This document shows, piece after piece, positions 11,023-21,297 of a stretch of 64,000 nucleotides of DNA (position 1 is its first letter; every line of letters begins with the position of its first letter). Both the position numbers and the translations under genes were made by a program. The notes below the pieces were generated by a model. That model ran no database searches. It was given only the letters and a program-made list of their open reading frames with translations, and had not been told where the DNA came from. The stretch lies in the NCBI RefSeq assembly GCF_000171815.1, contig NZ_ABGR01000012.1, forward strand, positions 1 to 64,000. Direction: 5' to 3'. This DNA comes from Vibrio sp. AND4. GTDB lineage: Bacteria; Pseudomonadota; Gammaproteobacteria; Enterobacterales; Vibrionaceae.

Positions 11023-11781
11023 TTATGCCTCCACTTTTTTCGGTGAACCATCAGGTTTCAACATAGCAATTACGAAATCCATAGAAGACTCTACTTTGCC
11101 TTGGTTTACTGCCGCTGCAGGATCCACACTCTTCGGACACACTTCAGAACAGTAACCGACGAACGTACAACCCCAAGCACCGTTTTCACCGTTGATCAGC
11201 TTCATGCGCTCATCTTTACCGTTGTCACGGCTGTCTAGGTTGTAACGGTGTGCCAGAGTCAGAGCCGCAGGACCGATGAACTCAGGGTTCAAGCCAAACT
11301 GAGGACAGGCTGCGTAGCAAAGACCACAGTTGATACAACCAGCAAACTGCTTGTATTTCGCCATTTGTTCAGGTGTTTGTAGGTTTGTGCCATCTTCTGG
11401 TTTGCGGTCGTTACCAATGATGTAAGGTTTGATCGCTTCTAGACGCTCGATGAACGGTGTCATGTCCACGATCAAGTCTTTCTCGATAGGGAAGTTTGCT
11501 AGTGGCTCGATAGTTACGCCATTTGGGTAATCACGTAGGAAGCTCTTGCAAGCAAGCTTAGGCACGTTGTTTACCATGATGCCGCAAGAACCACATATCG
11601 CCATGCGACAAGACCAGCGGTAAGACAGATCTTTATCTAGGTGGTCTTTGATGTAACCAAGAGCGTCTAGTACAGACATGGTCTCATCAAAGGGAACTTC
11701 GAACGTTTGCGTATAAGGTTCTGCGTTCTTCTCTGGGTCGTAACGCAGAATGTCGACTTTTTGAATGCGGTTTGCTGACAT
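11023..11781 (-). CDS. frdB: Fumarate reductase iron-sulfur subunit FrdB
   Basis: A 252-aa subunit that passes electrons from menaquinol to FrdA. An N-terminal ferredoxin domain has the [2Fe-2S] ligands in [10 protein letters not shown] plus a later Cys. The C-terminal domain has [12 protein letters not shown] and a further CSEVCP cluster motif for the [4Fe-4S] and [3Fe-4S] centres. Its start overlaps the frdA stop by one base. Confidence 0.97.
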   Translation of the reverse strand: MSANRIQKVDILRYDPEKNAEPYTQTFEVPFDETMSVLDALGYIKDHLDKDLSYRWSCRMAICGSCGIMVNNVPKLACKSFLRDYPNGVTIEPLANFPIEKDLIVDMTPFIERLEAIKPYIIGNDRKPEDGTNLQTPEQMAKYKQFAGCINCGLCYAACPQFGLNPEFIGPAALTLAHRYNLDSRDNGKDERMKLINGENGAWGCTFVGYCSEVCPKSVDPAAAVNQGKVESSMDFVIAMLKPDGSPKKVEA

Positions 11782-13601
11782 TATGCTTGCTCCTCTACCT
11801 TTTTCGCTTCTGCTTCAGCGGCTTTTTCAGCAGCCGCAGCCTTCTCTGCTGCTTCACCGTACAGACGCGCTTTAGGCTGAGATTTAGTGATTTTCACGTT
11901 GCTGTAGTCAATACTTGGTGCTGCATCTTCTTGGAAAAAAGCAAGTGAGTGTTTCAGGAAGTTCACGTCGTCACGCTCTGTGCAACCATCATCTAGACGT
12001 TGATGTGCACCACGAGACTCTTTACGTAGAATTGCCGAGTGAACCATGGCTTCTGCCACCTCTAGGCCGTAGCCCACTTCGATAGCGTAAAGAAGGTCAG
12101 TGTTGAACACTTTGCCTTTGTCTTTAATGCTGATTTTCTTGTAACGAGCTTTAAGTTCAGTGATCTTATCAATCGTTGCTTGCATCAAGTCTTCTTGGCG
12201 GTAGATACCACAACCCGCTTCCATGGTGTGGCCCATTTCAGTGCGGATATCTGCCCAGTTCTCATCGCCTTCTTGGTTTAGCAATGCTTCGATACGAGCC
12301 TCAACTGCTGCCACTTGAGCTGCAATAGATGCTTCGTTCCAGCCTTTGAATTCTGTTGCGCGTTTCACTGCTTGCTCACCAGCTACGCGGCCAAATACCA
12401 CGAATTCAGCCAGCGAGTTGGAACCTAGACGGTTTGCACCGTGAAGACCAACAGACGCACATTCGCCAACAGCAAACAGACCTTTGATGCGAGTTTCACA
12501 TTCGCCGTTGGTTTCAATACCACCCATGGTGTAGTGAACGGTTGGACGAATTGGAATTGGTTCTTTTGCAGGGTCAACGTTGACGTAAGCTTTTGCTAGC
12601 TCACAGATAAATGGTAAACGCTCTTGTAAGTACTCTTCACCAAGATGTCGAAGGTCTAGATGCACCACATCACCAAGAGGGTGTTTGATGGTGTTACCTT
12701 TCTGCTGTTCATGCCAGAAAGCTTGAGAAACTTTGTCACGGGGACCCAGTTCCATGTATTTGTTTTTAGGTTGACCCACTGGAGTCTCAGGACCCATGCC
12801 GTAGTCTTGCAGGTAACGATAGCCGTCTTTGTTGACTATGATACCGCCTTCACCACGACAACCTTCTGTCATTAGGATGCCAGTGCCCGGAAGACCAGTC
12901 GGGTGGTACTGAACGAATTCCATATCACGTAGCGGTACACCGTGGCGGTAAGCCATTGCCATGCCGTCGCCAGTGACGATTCCGCCGTTGGTGTTACAGT
13001 GATAAACGCGACCTGCGCCACCTGTAGCCAATACAACTGACTTCGCTTTAATTGTCACCAATTCACCTTCTGACATGTGAATTGCAATCAGGCCTTGTGC
13101 TTCGCCTTCATCCACAAGCAGGTCTACCACAAAGTACTCATCAAAACGTTTGATGTTGTCGTACTTCATTGATGTCTGGAATAGAGTATGAAGCATGTGG
13201 AAGCCAGTTTTATCGGCTGCGAACCATGTGCGTTCGACCTTCATACCACCAAAGCGGCGTACGTTGACCTCTCCGTTCTCTTTACGACTCCATGGGCAAC
13301 CCCATTGCTCCATCTGGATCATTTCGCGAGTTGCGTTCTCTACAAAGTATTCAACAACGTCCTGTTCACATAGCCAGTCACCACCGCCAACAGTGTCGTT
13401 AAAGTGGTTGTCTAGGCTATCTTCATCCTTGATAACTGCTGCCGATCCACCCTCTGCAGCAACCGTGTGGGAGCGCATTGGATAAACCTTAGAAATCAGT
13501 GCAACTTCTAAGTCCGGGTTTGCTTCAGCCGCTGCAATAGCAGTTCGAAGACCAGCGCCGCCAGCGCCGATGACTGCGATATCTGTGGTGATAATTTGCA
13601 C
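11781..13601 (-). CDS. frdA: Fumarate reductase flavoprotein subunit FrdA
   Basis: A 606-aa catalytic subunit reducing fumarate to succinate as terminal step of anaerobic respiration. The FAD-binding [10 protein letters not shown] is at the N-terminus; [14 protein letters not shown] holds the His that covalently binds FAD; the HPTGLPGTG and RGEGGI stretches of the active site are present. The last 25 residues or so are an Ala/Glu/Lys-rich tail of low complexity. First gene of frdABCD; a CRP/FNR-like palindrome lies 178 bp upstream. Confidence 0.98.
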   Translation of the reverse strand: MQIITTDIAVIGAGGAGLRTAIAAAEANPDLEVALISKVYPMRSHTVAAEGGSAAVIKDEDSLDNHFNDTVGGGDWLCEQDVVEYFVENATREMIQMEQWGCPWSRKENGEVNVRRFGGMKVERTWFAADKTGFHMLHTLFQTSMKYDNIKRFDEYFVVDLLVDEGEAQGLIAIHMSEGELVTIKAKSVVLATGGAGRVYHCNTNGGIVTGDGMAMAYRHGVPLRDMEFVQYHPTGLPGTGILMTEGCRGEGGIIVNKDGYRYLQDYGMGPETPVGQPKNKYMELGPRDKVSQAFWHEQQKGNTIKHPLGDVVHLDLRHLGEEYLQERLPFICELAKAYVNVDPAKEPIPIRPTVHYTMGGIETNGECETRIKGLFAVGECASVGLHGANRLGSNSLAEFVVFGRVAGEQAVKRATEFKGWNEASIAAQVAAVEARIEALLNQEGDENWADIRTEMGHTMEAGCGIYRQEDLMQATIDKITELKARYKKISIKDKGKVFNTDLLYAIEVGYGLEVAEAMVHSAILRKESRGAHQRLDDGCTERDDVNFLKHSLAFFQEDAAPSIDYSNVKITKSQPKARLYGEAAEKAAAAEKAAEAEAKKVEEQA

Positions 13602-14049
13602 AGTTATCCTCCAGTGTGTGATTGCGAAAATCCGCTTGTTATTGTCAATGTGAGGGACGTTTTTAAGTAATCCCTCAAAAGTAGTAGGGTTAGTTTAGAG
13701 GAGCTTTTTGGCAGAAAAATTGATTTATTTGGGTTTTTTATACGGTAATGCATGCGGCAGCATAAAAATTCTAGGTTATGTGATTGCTATCACGGCGCGA
13801 ATCATTGAAGGCACATGCGCAAACTCAATCAATGTTAAATAGGTGTTGCGTGATATTAACCGTAGTAATTGTATGGTTGATTGTTAGTATTGTTCTGTAC
13901 TGCAGAACGAGAAATACTGGCTTCAACTTTTATCGATTTTTATTCGTTTGTTAGAGGATGAAATTAAAATGAACCTCACCTCAATGAACTAGGCAAAGCG
14001 TGGCAAAATTGCTATTTTTCTCGCTCACTAATGTATTGAGAGTCTTGTT
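13602..14049. promoter_or_regulatory. Divergent regulatory region between frdA and epmA
   Basis: This 448-bp interval lies between divergent genes and contains no ORF of note. It holds one strong palindrome (13779-13794, listed separately) and A/T-rich stretches next to frdA, including TTTATTTGGGTTTTTTATA, where the frd promoter probably lies. No confident -35/-10 pair was identified. Confidence 0.6.
13779..13794. promoter_or_regulatory. CRP/FNR-like binding site upstream of frdA
   Basis: TGTGATTGCTATCACG fits the CRP consensus TGTGA-N6-TCACA at nine of ten core positions. Its inner TGAT-N4-ATCA also matches the core of an FNR box. frdA is FNR-activated in E. coli, so FNR binding is plausible; the sequence alone cannot separate the two regulators. 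Confidence 0.6.
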
Positions 14050-15021
14050 ATGCAAATGAACTGGCAACCGAGCGCTTCCATTGAACAACTTCGTCAACGT
14101 GCTGCATTGATTAGCGCTATTCGTCAATTCTTCACTGAGCGACAGGTGATGGAAGTCGATACGCCAGCCATGAGTCATGCGACCGTGACGGATGTTCACC
14201 TGCATACTTTTCAAACCGAGTTTGTTGGCCCAGGCTACGCCGATGGCAGCAAACTTTTCTTTATGACCAGCCCTGAATTCCACATGAAGCGCTTACTGGC
14301 GGCAGGCAGTGGTTGTATCTACCAAATCAACAAAGCTTTCCGCAATGAGGAGAATGGACGTTACCATAATCCTGAGTTCACTATGCTGGAGTGGTACCGC
14401 GTCGGTTTTGATCATCATCAGTTGATGGATGAAATGGATGACCTGTTGCAACTGATATTGAAGTGTGGCGCTGCAGAGCGCATGACTTACCAACAAGCTT
14501 TTATTGATGTGCTCGGTGTGTGCCCACTAGAAGGCTCAATGCGAGAGCTAAAAGCGGTGGCGGCTAAGCTGGGGCTGAGTGATATTGCAGAGCCGGAAGA
14601 AGATCGTGATACCATGCTGCAATTGCTATTTAGCATCGGTGTGGAAGCTAAGATTGGTCAGCATGTACCCGCTTTCATTTTCGACTTCCCGGCATCGCAA
14701 GCGGCCTTAGCTAAGATAAACCCGCAAGATAACCGAGTCGCAGATCGCTTTGAGGTGTACTTCAAAGGTATTGAGCTGGCGAACGGTTTCCATGAGCTGG
14801 ACAACCCGAAAGAGCAATTGGCACGTTTTGAACAAGATAATGCAAAACGTCTGGAAGTGGGATTGCAGCCACAGCCGATCGATGGCCACTTAATTGGTGC
14901 ATTGGAAGCGGGCTTGCCAGATTGCGCCGGTGTGGCGCTCGGTGTTGATCGCCTGATCATGCTGGCGCTGGGTTGTGAGCATATTGACCAAGTGACGGCT
15001 TTCCCGTTCCCCATTGCTTAA
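14050..15021 (+). CDS. epmA: EF-P lysine ligase EpmA (GenX/PoxA)
   Basis: A 323-aa class II aminoacyl-tRNA-synthetase paralogue related to the LysRS catalytic core without the anticodon-binding domain. It activates (R)-beta-lysine and attaches it to Lys34 of EF-P. Class II motifs are visible: [20 protein letters not shown] (motif 2) and [15 protein letters not shown] (motif 3). Its length is that of EpmA, not full LysRS. It is divergent from frdA and followed 9 bp later by a VanZ-like gene. Confidence 0.97.
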   Translation: MQMNWQPSASIEQLRQRAALISAIRQFFTERQVMEVDTPAMSHATVTDVHLHTFQTEFVGPGYADGSKLFFMTSPEFHMKRLLAAGSGCIYQINKAFRNEENGRYHNPEFTMLEWYRVGFDHHQLMDEMDDLLQLILKCGAAERMTYQQAFIDVLGVCPLEGSMRELKAVAAKLGLSDIAEPEEDRDTMLQLLFSIGVEAKIGQHVPAFIFDFPASQAALAKINPQDNRVADRFEVYFKGIELANGFHELDNPKEQLARFEQDNAKRLEVGLQPQPIDGHLIGALEAGLPDCAGVALGVDRLIMLALGCEHIDQVTAFPFPIA

Positions 15022-15030
15022 GGGGTATTC

Positions 15031-15405
15031 ATGAATTTGACCATTGCCCGTGCTGTTACTCTCAGCTACGCGGCGTTAATCGCTTACTTATCTTTGAGCT
15101 CGGGTGAATTGCAAGATTGGGGCGACATCGCGTACTTGGATAAGATACAGCATACGATGGCGTACAGTGGTTTTGGTTTCCTAGCGGGTTTTAGTGTTGC
15201 GAGCTGGCGTCAACGCTTGGTTGTGGCACTGAGTGTTCTGTTATTCAGTGCCATGATCGAAGTTTTACAAGGGTATGTGGGGCGACAAACGTCTTGGAAT
15301 GATCTCATTGCAAACACGATAGGCATTCTAACTGGTCTGTTATGTTACCGCATCTGGAGCCTCTATCGACCTAGGTTGGTGAAGTCGCTATACTCGATGC
15401 GATAA
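15031..15405 (+). CDS. VanZ-like membrane protein
   Basis: A 124-aa protein with about four hydrophobic segments and the VanZ-like arrangement: an early conserved DKIQHTMAYSGFGFLAGF, then FSAMIEVLQGYVGRQTSWNDLIANTIG with the acidic EVLQ and NDLIAN stretches. The name derives from a teicoplanin-resistance protein, but such short members in gammaproteobacteria have no known role in resistance. It starts 9 bp after epmA, so it is probably co-transcribed. Confidence 0.75.
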   Translation: MNLTIARAVTLSYAALIAYLSLSSGELQDWGDIAYLDKIQHTMAYSGFGFLAGFSVASWRQRLVVALSVLLFSAMIEVLQGYVGRQTSWNDLIANTIGILTGLLCYRIWSLYRPRLVKSLYSMR

Positions 15406-15426
15406 TAAAGAGGGAATACGATAATC

Positions 15427-16062
15427 ATGAAAACGCGCGATAAAATCGTCTATGCCGCATTGGAGCTGTTCAACCAACATGGTGAGCGAAATATCACAAC
15501 CAACCACATCGCTGACCACATTGAAATCAGTCCTGGTAACCTTTACTACCACTTTCGTAATAAGCAAGAAATTGTCCGCGAGATCTTTGCGCTTTACTCG
15601 GCGGAACTGCTTGAGCGCTTTACCCCAATTCAAGGTTCTCAAGAGAGCCTGACCATGCTGAAAAGCTACCTCGACTCGCTGTTCACTTTAATGTGGAAGT
15701 ACCGTTTTTTTTACGCGAACCTTCCCGAAATCCTTTCTCGAGACGAGCAATTGCACGAGCAATACATGGATGTTCAAGAGAAGCTGCAAGCCAACCTGAT
15801 TGCGATCATGCAAGAGTTTGTCTCTTTGGAGTTGTTGAATGTCGACCAAGAGCAGTTGAAATCACTGGTTTGCACGTTACACCTTATTGCGTGCAGTTGG
15901 TTAGCTTACCAATTAGTGATGTCACCAAAGACCCAAATCACTGAACAAATGGTAAAACAAGGCATGCTACAAATGCTTAATGTGGTTAAGCCAGTGTCGA
16001 CGGGGCAGGGTATGGAGCAATTACTGCTGCTTGAAGAAGCCGTAAGTCGACTGCACAGTTAA
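15427..16062 (+). CDS. TetR/AcrR-family transcriptional regulator
   Basis: A 211-aa repressor-type protein. The N-terminal helix-turn-helix (about residues 8-50) reads NITTNHIADHIEISPGNLYYHFRNKQEIV, with the typical NLYYHFxxK of TetR proteins. The C-terminal ligand-binding half is unassigned. It lies 21 bp downstream of the VanZ-like gene on the same strand. Ligand and targets are unknown. Confidence 0.9.
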   Translation: MKTRDKIVYAALELFNQHGERNITTNHIADHIEISPGNLYYHFRNKQEIVREIFALYSAELLERFTPIQGSQESLTMLKSYLDSLFTLMWKYRFFYANLPEILSRDEQLHEQYMDVQEKLQANLIAIMQEFVSLELLNVDQEQLKSLVCTLHLIACSWLAYQLVMSPKTQITEQMVKQGMLQMLNVVKPVSTGQGMEQLLLLEEAVSRLHS

Positions 16063-16089
16063 TACTATTTTCCCTCCCTATTGAAACTG

Positions 16090-16140
16090 GAAAATGAGAG
16101 TATGCTTCTACGCACAGTTTAGAGTGCCGCTCTCATTTTC
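16090..16140. repeat. Perfect 11-bp inverted repeat with 29-base loop
   Basis: GAAAATGAGAG (16090-16100) and CTCTCATTTTC (16130-16140) are exact complements. There is no T run, so it is not a classic terminator. It lies between the TetR-like gene and the DHH gene and could be an RNA stem-loop or paired operator half-sites. Confidence 0.6.
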
Positions 16141-16246
16141 AACGTCCTTCTTGAGTTGACTGGCTGCACTCGTTTCGCAAAATAGGATCCATTCACCTAA
16201 AAGCAATCCGTGAGTGTATGACTCTTGATAAAGGAACTACTGTTCA

Positions 16247-17203
16247 ATGAAGTACGACATTTTTAATGGTGATGCCGATGGCATCATCGCATTGTTGCAA
16301 TTGCGTTTAGCGGATCCCATCGATGCTGAATTAGTAACGGGCGTAAAGCGCGATATCAAGCTAGTGGAGCAGGTGGATGTTCAAGCGGGCGATGAGCTGA
16401 CGGTGTTGGACATTTCAATGGAAAAGAATATGGTGGGTCTAGAGGAAGCTTTAGCTCTAGGCGCGCATGTGTTTTATGCCGATCACCACAAGGCGGGTGA
16501 GATTCCTCAACACGGTAACTTGGACGCGCACATCGACCTAGATGCCAACATGTGTACCGCTTTAATTGTCGATCAGTTGCTGAAAGGGCGTTTCCATACT
16601 TGGGCTATCACGGCAGCTTATGGTGATAACTTGATCGCGAAAGCGGATTCACTGGCGGATAAAGCTGGCCTTGATGAAGAGCAAAAGGCGCAACTAAAAG
16701 AGCTAGGTACATTGGTTAACTACAACGGTTACGGTTCTAAAGTTGATGATCTACACTTCCATCCAGCGGACTTATTCCAAGCGTTGAAACACTATGTATC
16801 ACCATTTGACGTGATAGCAGATAAAGCTTCACCTTACTATCAATTGCAATCGGCTTACCAACAAGACATGGATTTGGCACAAGCGCTTCCGGCGACTTAT
16901 GAGAGTACTAAGCTCAAGCTGTTTAAACTGCCAAACAATGCAGCATCACGCCGAATCAGTGGTGTTTACGGTAACTGGCTTGCAAACCAAAACCCAGACT
17001 CGGCACACGCAGTATTAACGGAAAACACCGATGGCACTTACACGGTTTCTCTTCGTGCCCCGCTGAATAACAAGCAAGGGGCAGTGGCCGTGTGTGGGCA
17101 GTTCCCAACGGGTGGCGGTCGAGAGGCTGCCGCAGGTATCAATGCGTTAAGCAAAAACGATGTCAGTGCCTTCGTCGATGCGGTCGAGACCTACTACGCA
17201 TAA
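16247..17203 (+). CDS. DHH-superfamily phosphoesterase-like protein
   Basis: A 318-aa protein of the DHH superfamily. It starts with FNGDADGIIALLQL (motif I, DxD), has VLDISMEKN (motif II) and the name-giving DHH in FYADHHKAGEIP (about residue 83), and ends with the glycine-rich GGGREAAAGIN resembling the DHHA1 RNA/nucleotide-binding signature. Relatives include RecJ, NrnA and GdpP-type phosphodiesterases. The exact substrate (nanoRNA, cyclic dinucleotide or other) cannot be told; it is much shorter than RecJ. It appears monocistronic and ends at a terminator. Confidence 0.8.
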   Translation: MKYDIFNGDADGIIALLQLRLADPIDAELVTGVKRDIKLVEQVDVQAGDELTVLDISMEKNMVGLEEALALGAHVFYADHHKAGEIPQHGNLDAHIDLDANMCTALIVDQLLKGRFHTWAITAAYGDNLIAKADSLADKAGLDEEQKAQLKELGTLVNYNGYGSKVDDLHFHPADLFQALKHYVSPFDVIADKASPYYQLQSAYQQDMDLAQALPATYESTKLKLFKLPNNAASRRISGVYGNWLANQNPDSAHAVLTENTDGTYTVSLRAPLNNKQGAVAVCGQFPTGGGREAAAGINALSKNDVSAFVDAVETYYA

Positions 17204-17226
17204 CATTTTCTAGATTATGAATACGA

Positions 17227-17258
17227 CAAAGGAGCCGAGTGGCTCCTTTGCTTTTTTG
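17227..17258 (+). terminator. Rho-independent terminator after the DHH gene
   Basis: CAAAGGAGCC, loop GAGT, GGCTCCTTTG and then CTTTTTTG. Confidence 0.9.
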
Positions 17259-17300
17259 TCTCGTTGAAACGTCATTTAGAACGGTGATTTTAAACGGCTG

Positions 17301-18461
17301 CTATAAACGCTTTAACCAAGATTTCGGGTTTTGCGCTTGACTGTTACGGCGAATCTCGAAGTACAGTGAGGCCCGGTCTTGACCACCGGTATCCCCGGCG
17401 AGGGCAATGACTTCGCCAGCCGTAACCTTATCGCCTTCTTTCTTGAGTAATGCTTGGTTGTAGCCGTAAAGTGTCATGTCGCCTTTGCCATGGTCAAGCA
17501 GAACGACTAAGCCATAGCCACGCAAGTATTCGGCGAATACGACTGTGCCAGGATAAACGGCTTTCACTTGCTGACCATAGCTTGCAGCAAGCACCATACC
17601 TTTCCAGTTCACTTGACCTGTCTGTTTGGTGCCGAAGCTATGTAGTACCCGACCTTTAAGTGGCCATGGTAGCTTACCGCGTTGTTTGGCAATACCGTTC
17701 ATAGGGACGGCATTGCGTTTCGCCGCCTTGGCAATTTCGGCTTTGAGTCGGGTTTCGTTGCGTTGCAGTTCCGCCAGATAACGTTTGTCGTCTTTGATAC
17801 TCTTTTGAATCTTATTCAGCGTTCCTTTGCGTTGTGACTGTGTGCTTGCCAAAGATGAACGTTTTTTTGATTGCTGTTTAAGCAAGGTTTCAATTTGTGC
17901 TTTTTCTAGCTCAAGTTGATTCTTGTTGTGTGCTAATTCTTGTGTGGTTTGGGTTATCGCATCAATGACTTTAGCCCGTGCTTTAGCAAGGTGCTGAAAG
18001 TATTGGCTAATGCGATCTTCCTCCATGCCTTCATTTAGGAGGTGCCCATTAGCCTTAGCTCGCTCGGTGACGTAGTAGGTCTGAAGCAGCTGCTTCAGTT
18101 CTTTTTCTTGCACTTGACGCTGAGCCTCTTGCTGGGCAATTTTCTCTTCCAACTTATTGATGTTTTGATTCGCTTGCGTCAATTCAGCTTTAGTTTGCTT
18201 GATCCCGCGTTCTAACTTTGAGATGCCGAGTTCTTGGTTCTTGAGTGACTTTTGCAAATCGTTCAGTTGTTTTTCTTGAGAAGTCAGCGATTTCTTCTGG
18301 CGGTTAATTTCGCTAGAGACGCCTTTTAACTCTTGCTTGCTGGCGGCAGAGGAGGTGATAGGGTAAATGGCAGACAAAGCACAAGTTAATAAAATAGCCG
18401 AGCGAAGTACCGGGTGATTTTTTTTTCGCACTTGAGAGTTACCTACCACATTATTGTCCAA
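17301..18461 (-). CDS. envC: EnvC-type murein hydrolase activator
   Basis: A 386-aa periplasmic protein with an N-terminal signal/hydrophobic segment (about residues 18-40). A long Gln/Lys/Glu-rich coiled coil follows (about 42-250) and a C-terminal LytM (M23) domain (about 265-386). The LytM metal ligands are lost: the usual HxxxD is replaced by the NWKG region and the final H-F-E-I-R reads YFEIRRN, so it is non-catalytic. This is typical of EnvC, which binds FtsEX and activates amidases AmiA/AmiB at the division septum; amiB is in this window. The gene follows cysE by 14 bp on the same strand. Confidence 0.9.
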   Translation of the reverse strand: MDNNVVGNSQVRKKNHPVLRSAILLTCALSAIYPITSSAASKQELKGVSSEINRQKKSLTSQEKQLNDLQKSLKNQELGISKLERGIKQTKAELTQANQNINKLEEKIAQQEAQRQVQEKELKQLLQTYYVTERAKANGHLLNEGMEEDRISQYFQHLAKARAKVIDAITQTTQELAHNKNQLELEKAQIETLLKQQSKKRSSLASTQSQRKGTLNKIQKSIKDDKRYLAELQRNETRLKAEIAKAAKRNAVPMNGIAKQRGKLPWPLKGRVLHSFGTKQTGQVNWKGMVLAASYGQQVKAVYPGTVVFAEYLRGYGLVVLLDHGKGDMTLYGYNQALLKKEGDKVTAGEVIALAGDTGGQDRASLYFEIRRNSQAQNPKSWLKRL

Positions 18462-18475
18462 GGGTTAGAGGATGG

Positions 18476-19297
18476 TTAAATACCATCGCCGTGGATAAAG
18501 CTTTGTGACTTGCCGTTAAAGCCTTGATCCATATCGAGAGAAGGTTTGTCCGTTTTTGGACGACCAACAATTTTTGCAGGTACGCCAGCTACGGTTGTGT
18601 GCGGCGGTACTGCTTGCAATACCACGGAGCAAGAGCCAATTTTTGCCCCTTGTCCTACTTCGATATTGCCCAGGATTTTTGCCCCTGCTCCGATCATTAC
18701 GCCTTCGCGAATTTTCGGGTGGCGGTCACCGCTCTCTTTACCTGTACCACCAAGGGTGACATCTTGCAGGATAGATACGTCGTTTTCGACCACCGCAGTT
18801 TCACCAATCACAATGCCAGTAGCATGGTCTAGCATGATACCACTACCAATGCACGCAGCAGGGTGAATGTCGACCTGACATGCCACAGAAATCTGATTTT
18901 GTAGGTAGGTCGCAAGGGCATGACGACCTTGTTTCCACAACCAGTTAGCCACTCGGTAACCTTGCAGAGCATGGTAGCCTTTTAGGTACAATAATGGCAT
19001 TGAGAACATTAAAACAGCTGGATCGCGATTCACTGTGGCACAAATATCACAAGCTGCGCATTCCGTGATGGTTGGATCAGCGGCAAAAGCTTCTTCAACC
19101 ACCTCTCTCACCGCCATTGCGGGCATGGAAGCCGTGTTCAATTTGTTGGCCAGAATGTAACTCAATGCCGCACATAGGCTGTCATGCTTGATAATAGTCG
19201 CATGATAAAAGCTCGCCAGCATTGGCTCTTGCTCAGACAACTCACGGGCTTCTGACACGATTTTGTCCCAGACTTTTTGTTTTTCGCAGTGTTTCAT
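18476..19297 (-). CDS. cysE: Serine O-acetyltransferase
   Basis: A 273-aa enzyme making O-acetylserine from serine and acetyl-CoA, the first step of cysteine synthesis. The N-terminal helical domain (EPMLASFYHATIIKH) is followed by a left-handed beta-helix of hexapeptide repeats. Active-site stretches DIHPAACIGSGIMLDHATGIVIGE are present. The start is the ATG at 19297 by comparison with family N-termini; a TTG two codons upstream is less likely. It sits downstream of gpsA in the same orientation, as in E. coli. Confidence 0.97.
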   Translation of the reverse strand: MKHCEKQKVWDKIVSEARELSEQEPMLASFYHATIIKHDSLCAALSYILANKLNTASMPAMAVREVVEEAFAADPTITECAACDICATVNRDPAVLMFSMPLLYLKGYHALQGYRVANWLWKQGRHALATYLQNQISVACQVDIHPAACIGSGIMLDHATGIVIGETAVVENDVSILQDVTLGGTGKESGDRHPKIREGVMIGAGAKILGNIEVGQGAKIGSCSVVLQAVPPHTTVAGVPAKIVGRPKTDKPSLDMDQGFNGKSQSFIHGDGI

Positions 19298-19375
19298 TCT
19301 CAATATCCTGAGTGGCTCTTCCGTAACCCGACAACTTTTATACTTCTCAGATGAGGTGCAAAGGGCGCTAGATTG

Positions 19376-20431
19376 CTACTTTCCTTCGGCTTTTTTGTCA
19401 CGAGCAAGTAAATCTTGGGCTGCCTGGTGTGCATCTTTCCCTTGGTACAATACTTGATAAATTTGGTCAACAATTGGCATCTCCACACCCATGCGTTGAG
19501 ACAGTATCCAAACTTCCTTGGTGTTGCGGTAGCCTTCGACCACCTGACCGATTTCTTCTTGCGCAGTGTCGACATCTTTCCCTTGGCCCAGAGCCAAACC
19601 AAAACGGCGGTTACGCGATTGGTTATCGGTACAAGTTAAGACGAGATCGCCCAAGCCTGCCATGCCCATAAAGGTTTCAGGTTGTGCGCCAAGTGCAGCA
19701 CCAAGACGGCTCATTTCTGCCAAACCACGTGTAATCAGCGCCGTGCGAGCATTGGCACCAAAACCAATACCATCAGACATACCCGCGCCAATCGCGATAA
19801 CGTTTTTCACCGCACCACCAAGTTGCATGCCGATAAAGTCGTTGTTCGCGTAAACACGGAAGGTTTTGCTACAGTGGATTTTTTCTTGCAGGTCGGCAAC
19901 AAAAATGTCGTCTGGAGAAGCGACAGAAATTGCGGTAGGCATACCCATTGCCAACTCTTTCGCAAATGTAGGGCCAGACAGCACAGCCAGCGAGTAGCTG
20001 TCACCGATGATGTCGAACGCGACTTCTTTAAGTAGACGACCTGTTTCTGGCTCAAGACCTTTGGTTGCCCAACAGATACGAGAGTCTTCACGTAGGAAAG
20101 GCTTACAGCTGCTTAGTACGATGCCAAAAACATGGCTAGGAACCACAACCAACAAATCACGGCTCGCTTGAACGGCTTTTTCTAAATCCGATTCAATGAT
20201 CAAGCTTTCGGGAAAATCAATATCGGGTAAGAATGCATGGTTGGCGCGGTCCGCTTCAAGGCGCGCCATATGCTCTGGGTCGTGACCCCATAGGATAACG
20301 TTCGCACCGTTACGAGCGAGGGAAATTGCCAAAGAGGTGCCGTATGAGCCAGCACCGATCACAGTCATTGCTACGTCTTTACCGTAAGCACTATCTATAA
20401 CGTGAGCATTGTTTGTGTTTGCTTGTGTCAT
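19376..20431 (-). CDS. gpsA: Glycerol-3-phosphate dehydrogenase [NAD(P)+]
   Basis: A 351-aa cytosolic enzyme that reduces dihydroxyacetone phosphate to sn-glycerol 3-phosphate for phospholipid synthesis. The Rossmann motif [13 protein letters not shown] begins near residue 23; [16 protein letters not shown] and the catalytic region [17 protein letters not shown] are intact. The first 20 or so residues are a non-conserved extension. It lies in the cluster yibN-secB-gpsA-cysE. Confidence 0.97.
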   Translation of the reverse strand: MTQANTNNAHVIDSAYGKDVAMTVIGAGSYGTSLAISLARNGANVILWGHDPEHMARLEADRANHAFLPDIDFPESLIIESDLEKAVQASRDLLVVVPSHVFGIVLSSCKPFLREDSRICWATKGLEPETGRLLKEVAFDIIGDSYSLAVLSGPTFAKELAMGMPTAISVASPDDIFVADLQEKIHCSKTFRVYANNDFIGMQLGGAVKNVIAIGAGMSDGIGFGANARTALITRGLAEMSRLGAALGAQPETFMGMAGLGDLVLTCTDNQSRNRRFGLALGQGKDVDTAQEEIGQVVEGYRNTKEVWILSQRMGVEMPIVDQIYQVLYQGKDAHQAAQDLLARDKKAEGK

Positions 20432-20530
20432 GCTACCGCCTAATTGTCTTTCTATCAGTAGAATCTAGTTCATCATCGCTAGAGTTTACGCTCTGGAGGA
20501 GGGAGGAACTAGGAACTTTTATCAGAAATA

Positions 20531-20572
20531 AAAAATGCACATTGCATCTCAGTGGACGCTTTGTGCATTTTC
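20531..20572 (-). terminator. Possible stem-loop between secB and gpsA
   Basis: AAAATGCAC (20532-20540) and GTGCATTTT (20563-20571) can pair around a 22-base loop. The large loop makes termination uncertain; it would separate secB from gpsA on the minus strand. Confidence 0.4.
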
Positions 20573-20633
20573 TTCAGGTATGTGGCGTGTACTTATTCGA
20601 GTGAAAGGCGACACGTCATTTACAAAGCGTTAA

Positions 20634-21098
20634 TTACGCTTCAGCTTCGCTTTGTTGAGCTTGCTGCTGTAGGTAGTTCATGAAAAGTGCATCAAAGTTA
20701 ACTGGCGCTAGGTTCAGTTGAGGGAACGTACCTTTAACAACTAGGCTTGAGATAGTTTCACGAGCGTATGGGAATAGGATGTTCGGGCAGAATGCACCAA
20801 GGCAGTGTGCAAGCTGACCAGCTTCCATTTGGCCAGCAGTGAAGATACCACCTTGTTGAACTTCACATAGGAACGCAGTTTCTTCTTCGTTCTTAACAGT
20901 AACGGTTAGACGTAAAACCACTTCGTAAACGCCTTCACTAAGCTCACGGCTTTGAGTGTCTAGGTCTAGTTTAACATCTGGGTTCCACTCTTTTTGAAAC
21001 ATTGTTGGAGAGTTTGGCGCTTCAAAAGAAACGTCTTTTAGGAAGATGCGTTGAATTGCAAAGTTTTGTTGTGCGTCTTGTGGTGCTGCTTCAGCCAT
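20634..21098 (-). CDS. secB: Protein-export chaperone SecB
   Basis: A 154-aa cytosolic chaperone that holds preproteins unfolded and delivers them to SecA. Family hallmarks [17 protein letters not shown] near the N-terminus and [11 protein letters not shown] in the middle are present. The start at 21098 is set by AAGGA upstream of ATGGCTGAAGC; seven additional in-frame codons upstream are unlikely. Confidence 0.97.
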   Translation of the reverse strand: MAEAAPQDAQQNFAIQRIFLKDVSFEAPNSPTMFQKEWNPDVKLDLDTQSRELSEGVYEVVLRLTVTVKNEEETAFLCEVQQGGIFTAGQMEAGQLAHCLGAFCPNILFPYARETISSLVVKGTFPQLNLAPVNFDALFMNYLQQQAQQSEAEA

Positions 21099-21297
21099 TT
21101 TTAAATCCTTAATAAACATGTGTTGGGTCCAGAACTCTCTAGACCCAGAAATAGGTTTTTCCTGAGATTAACTGAGCAAATCTACCTTGACTAGATGAAG
21201 CGCGCATTACGTGCAAAGCATCACAACTTAGTGCTTCAACCGCTTTCTATTTGCTCAGTTGATATAACGAGGCGGGCAAAATTGTCTTACCGCAACC

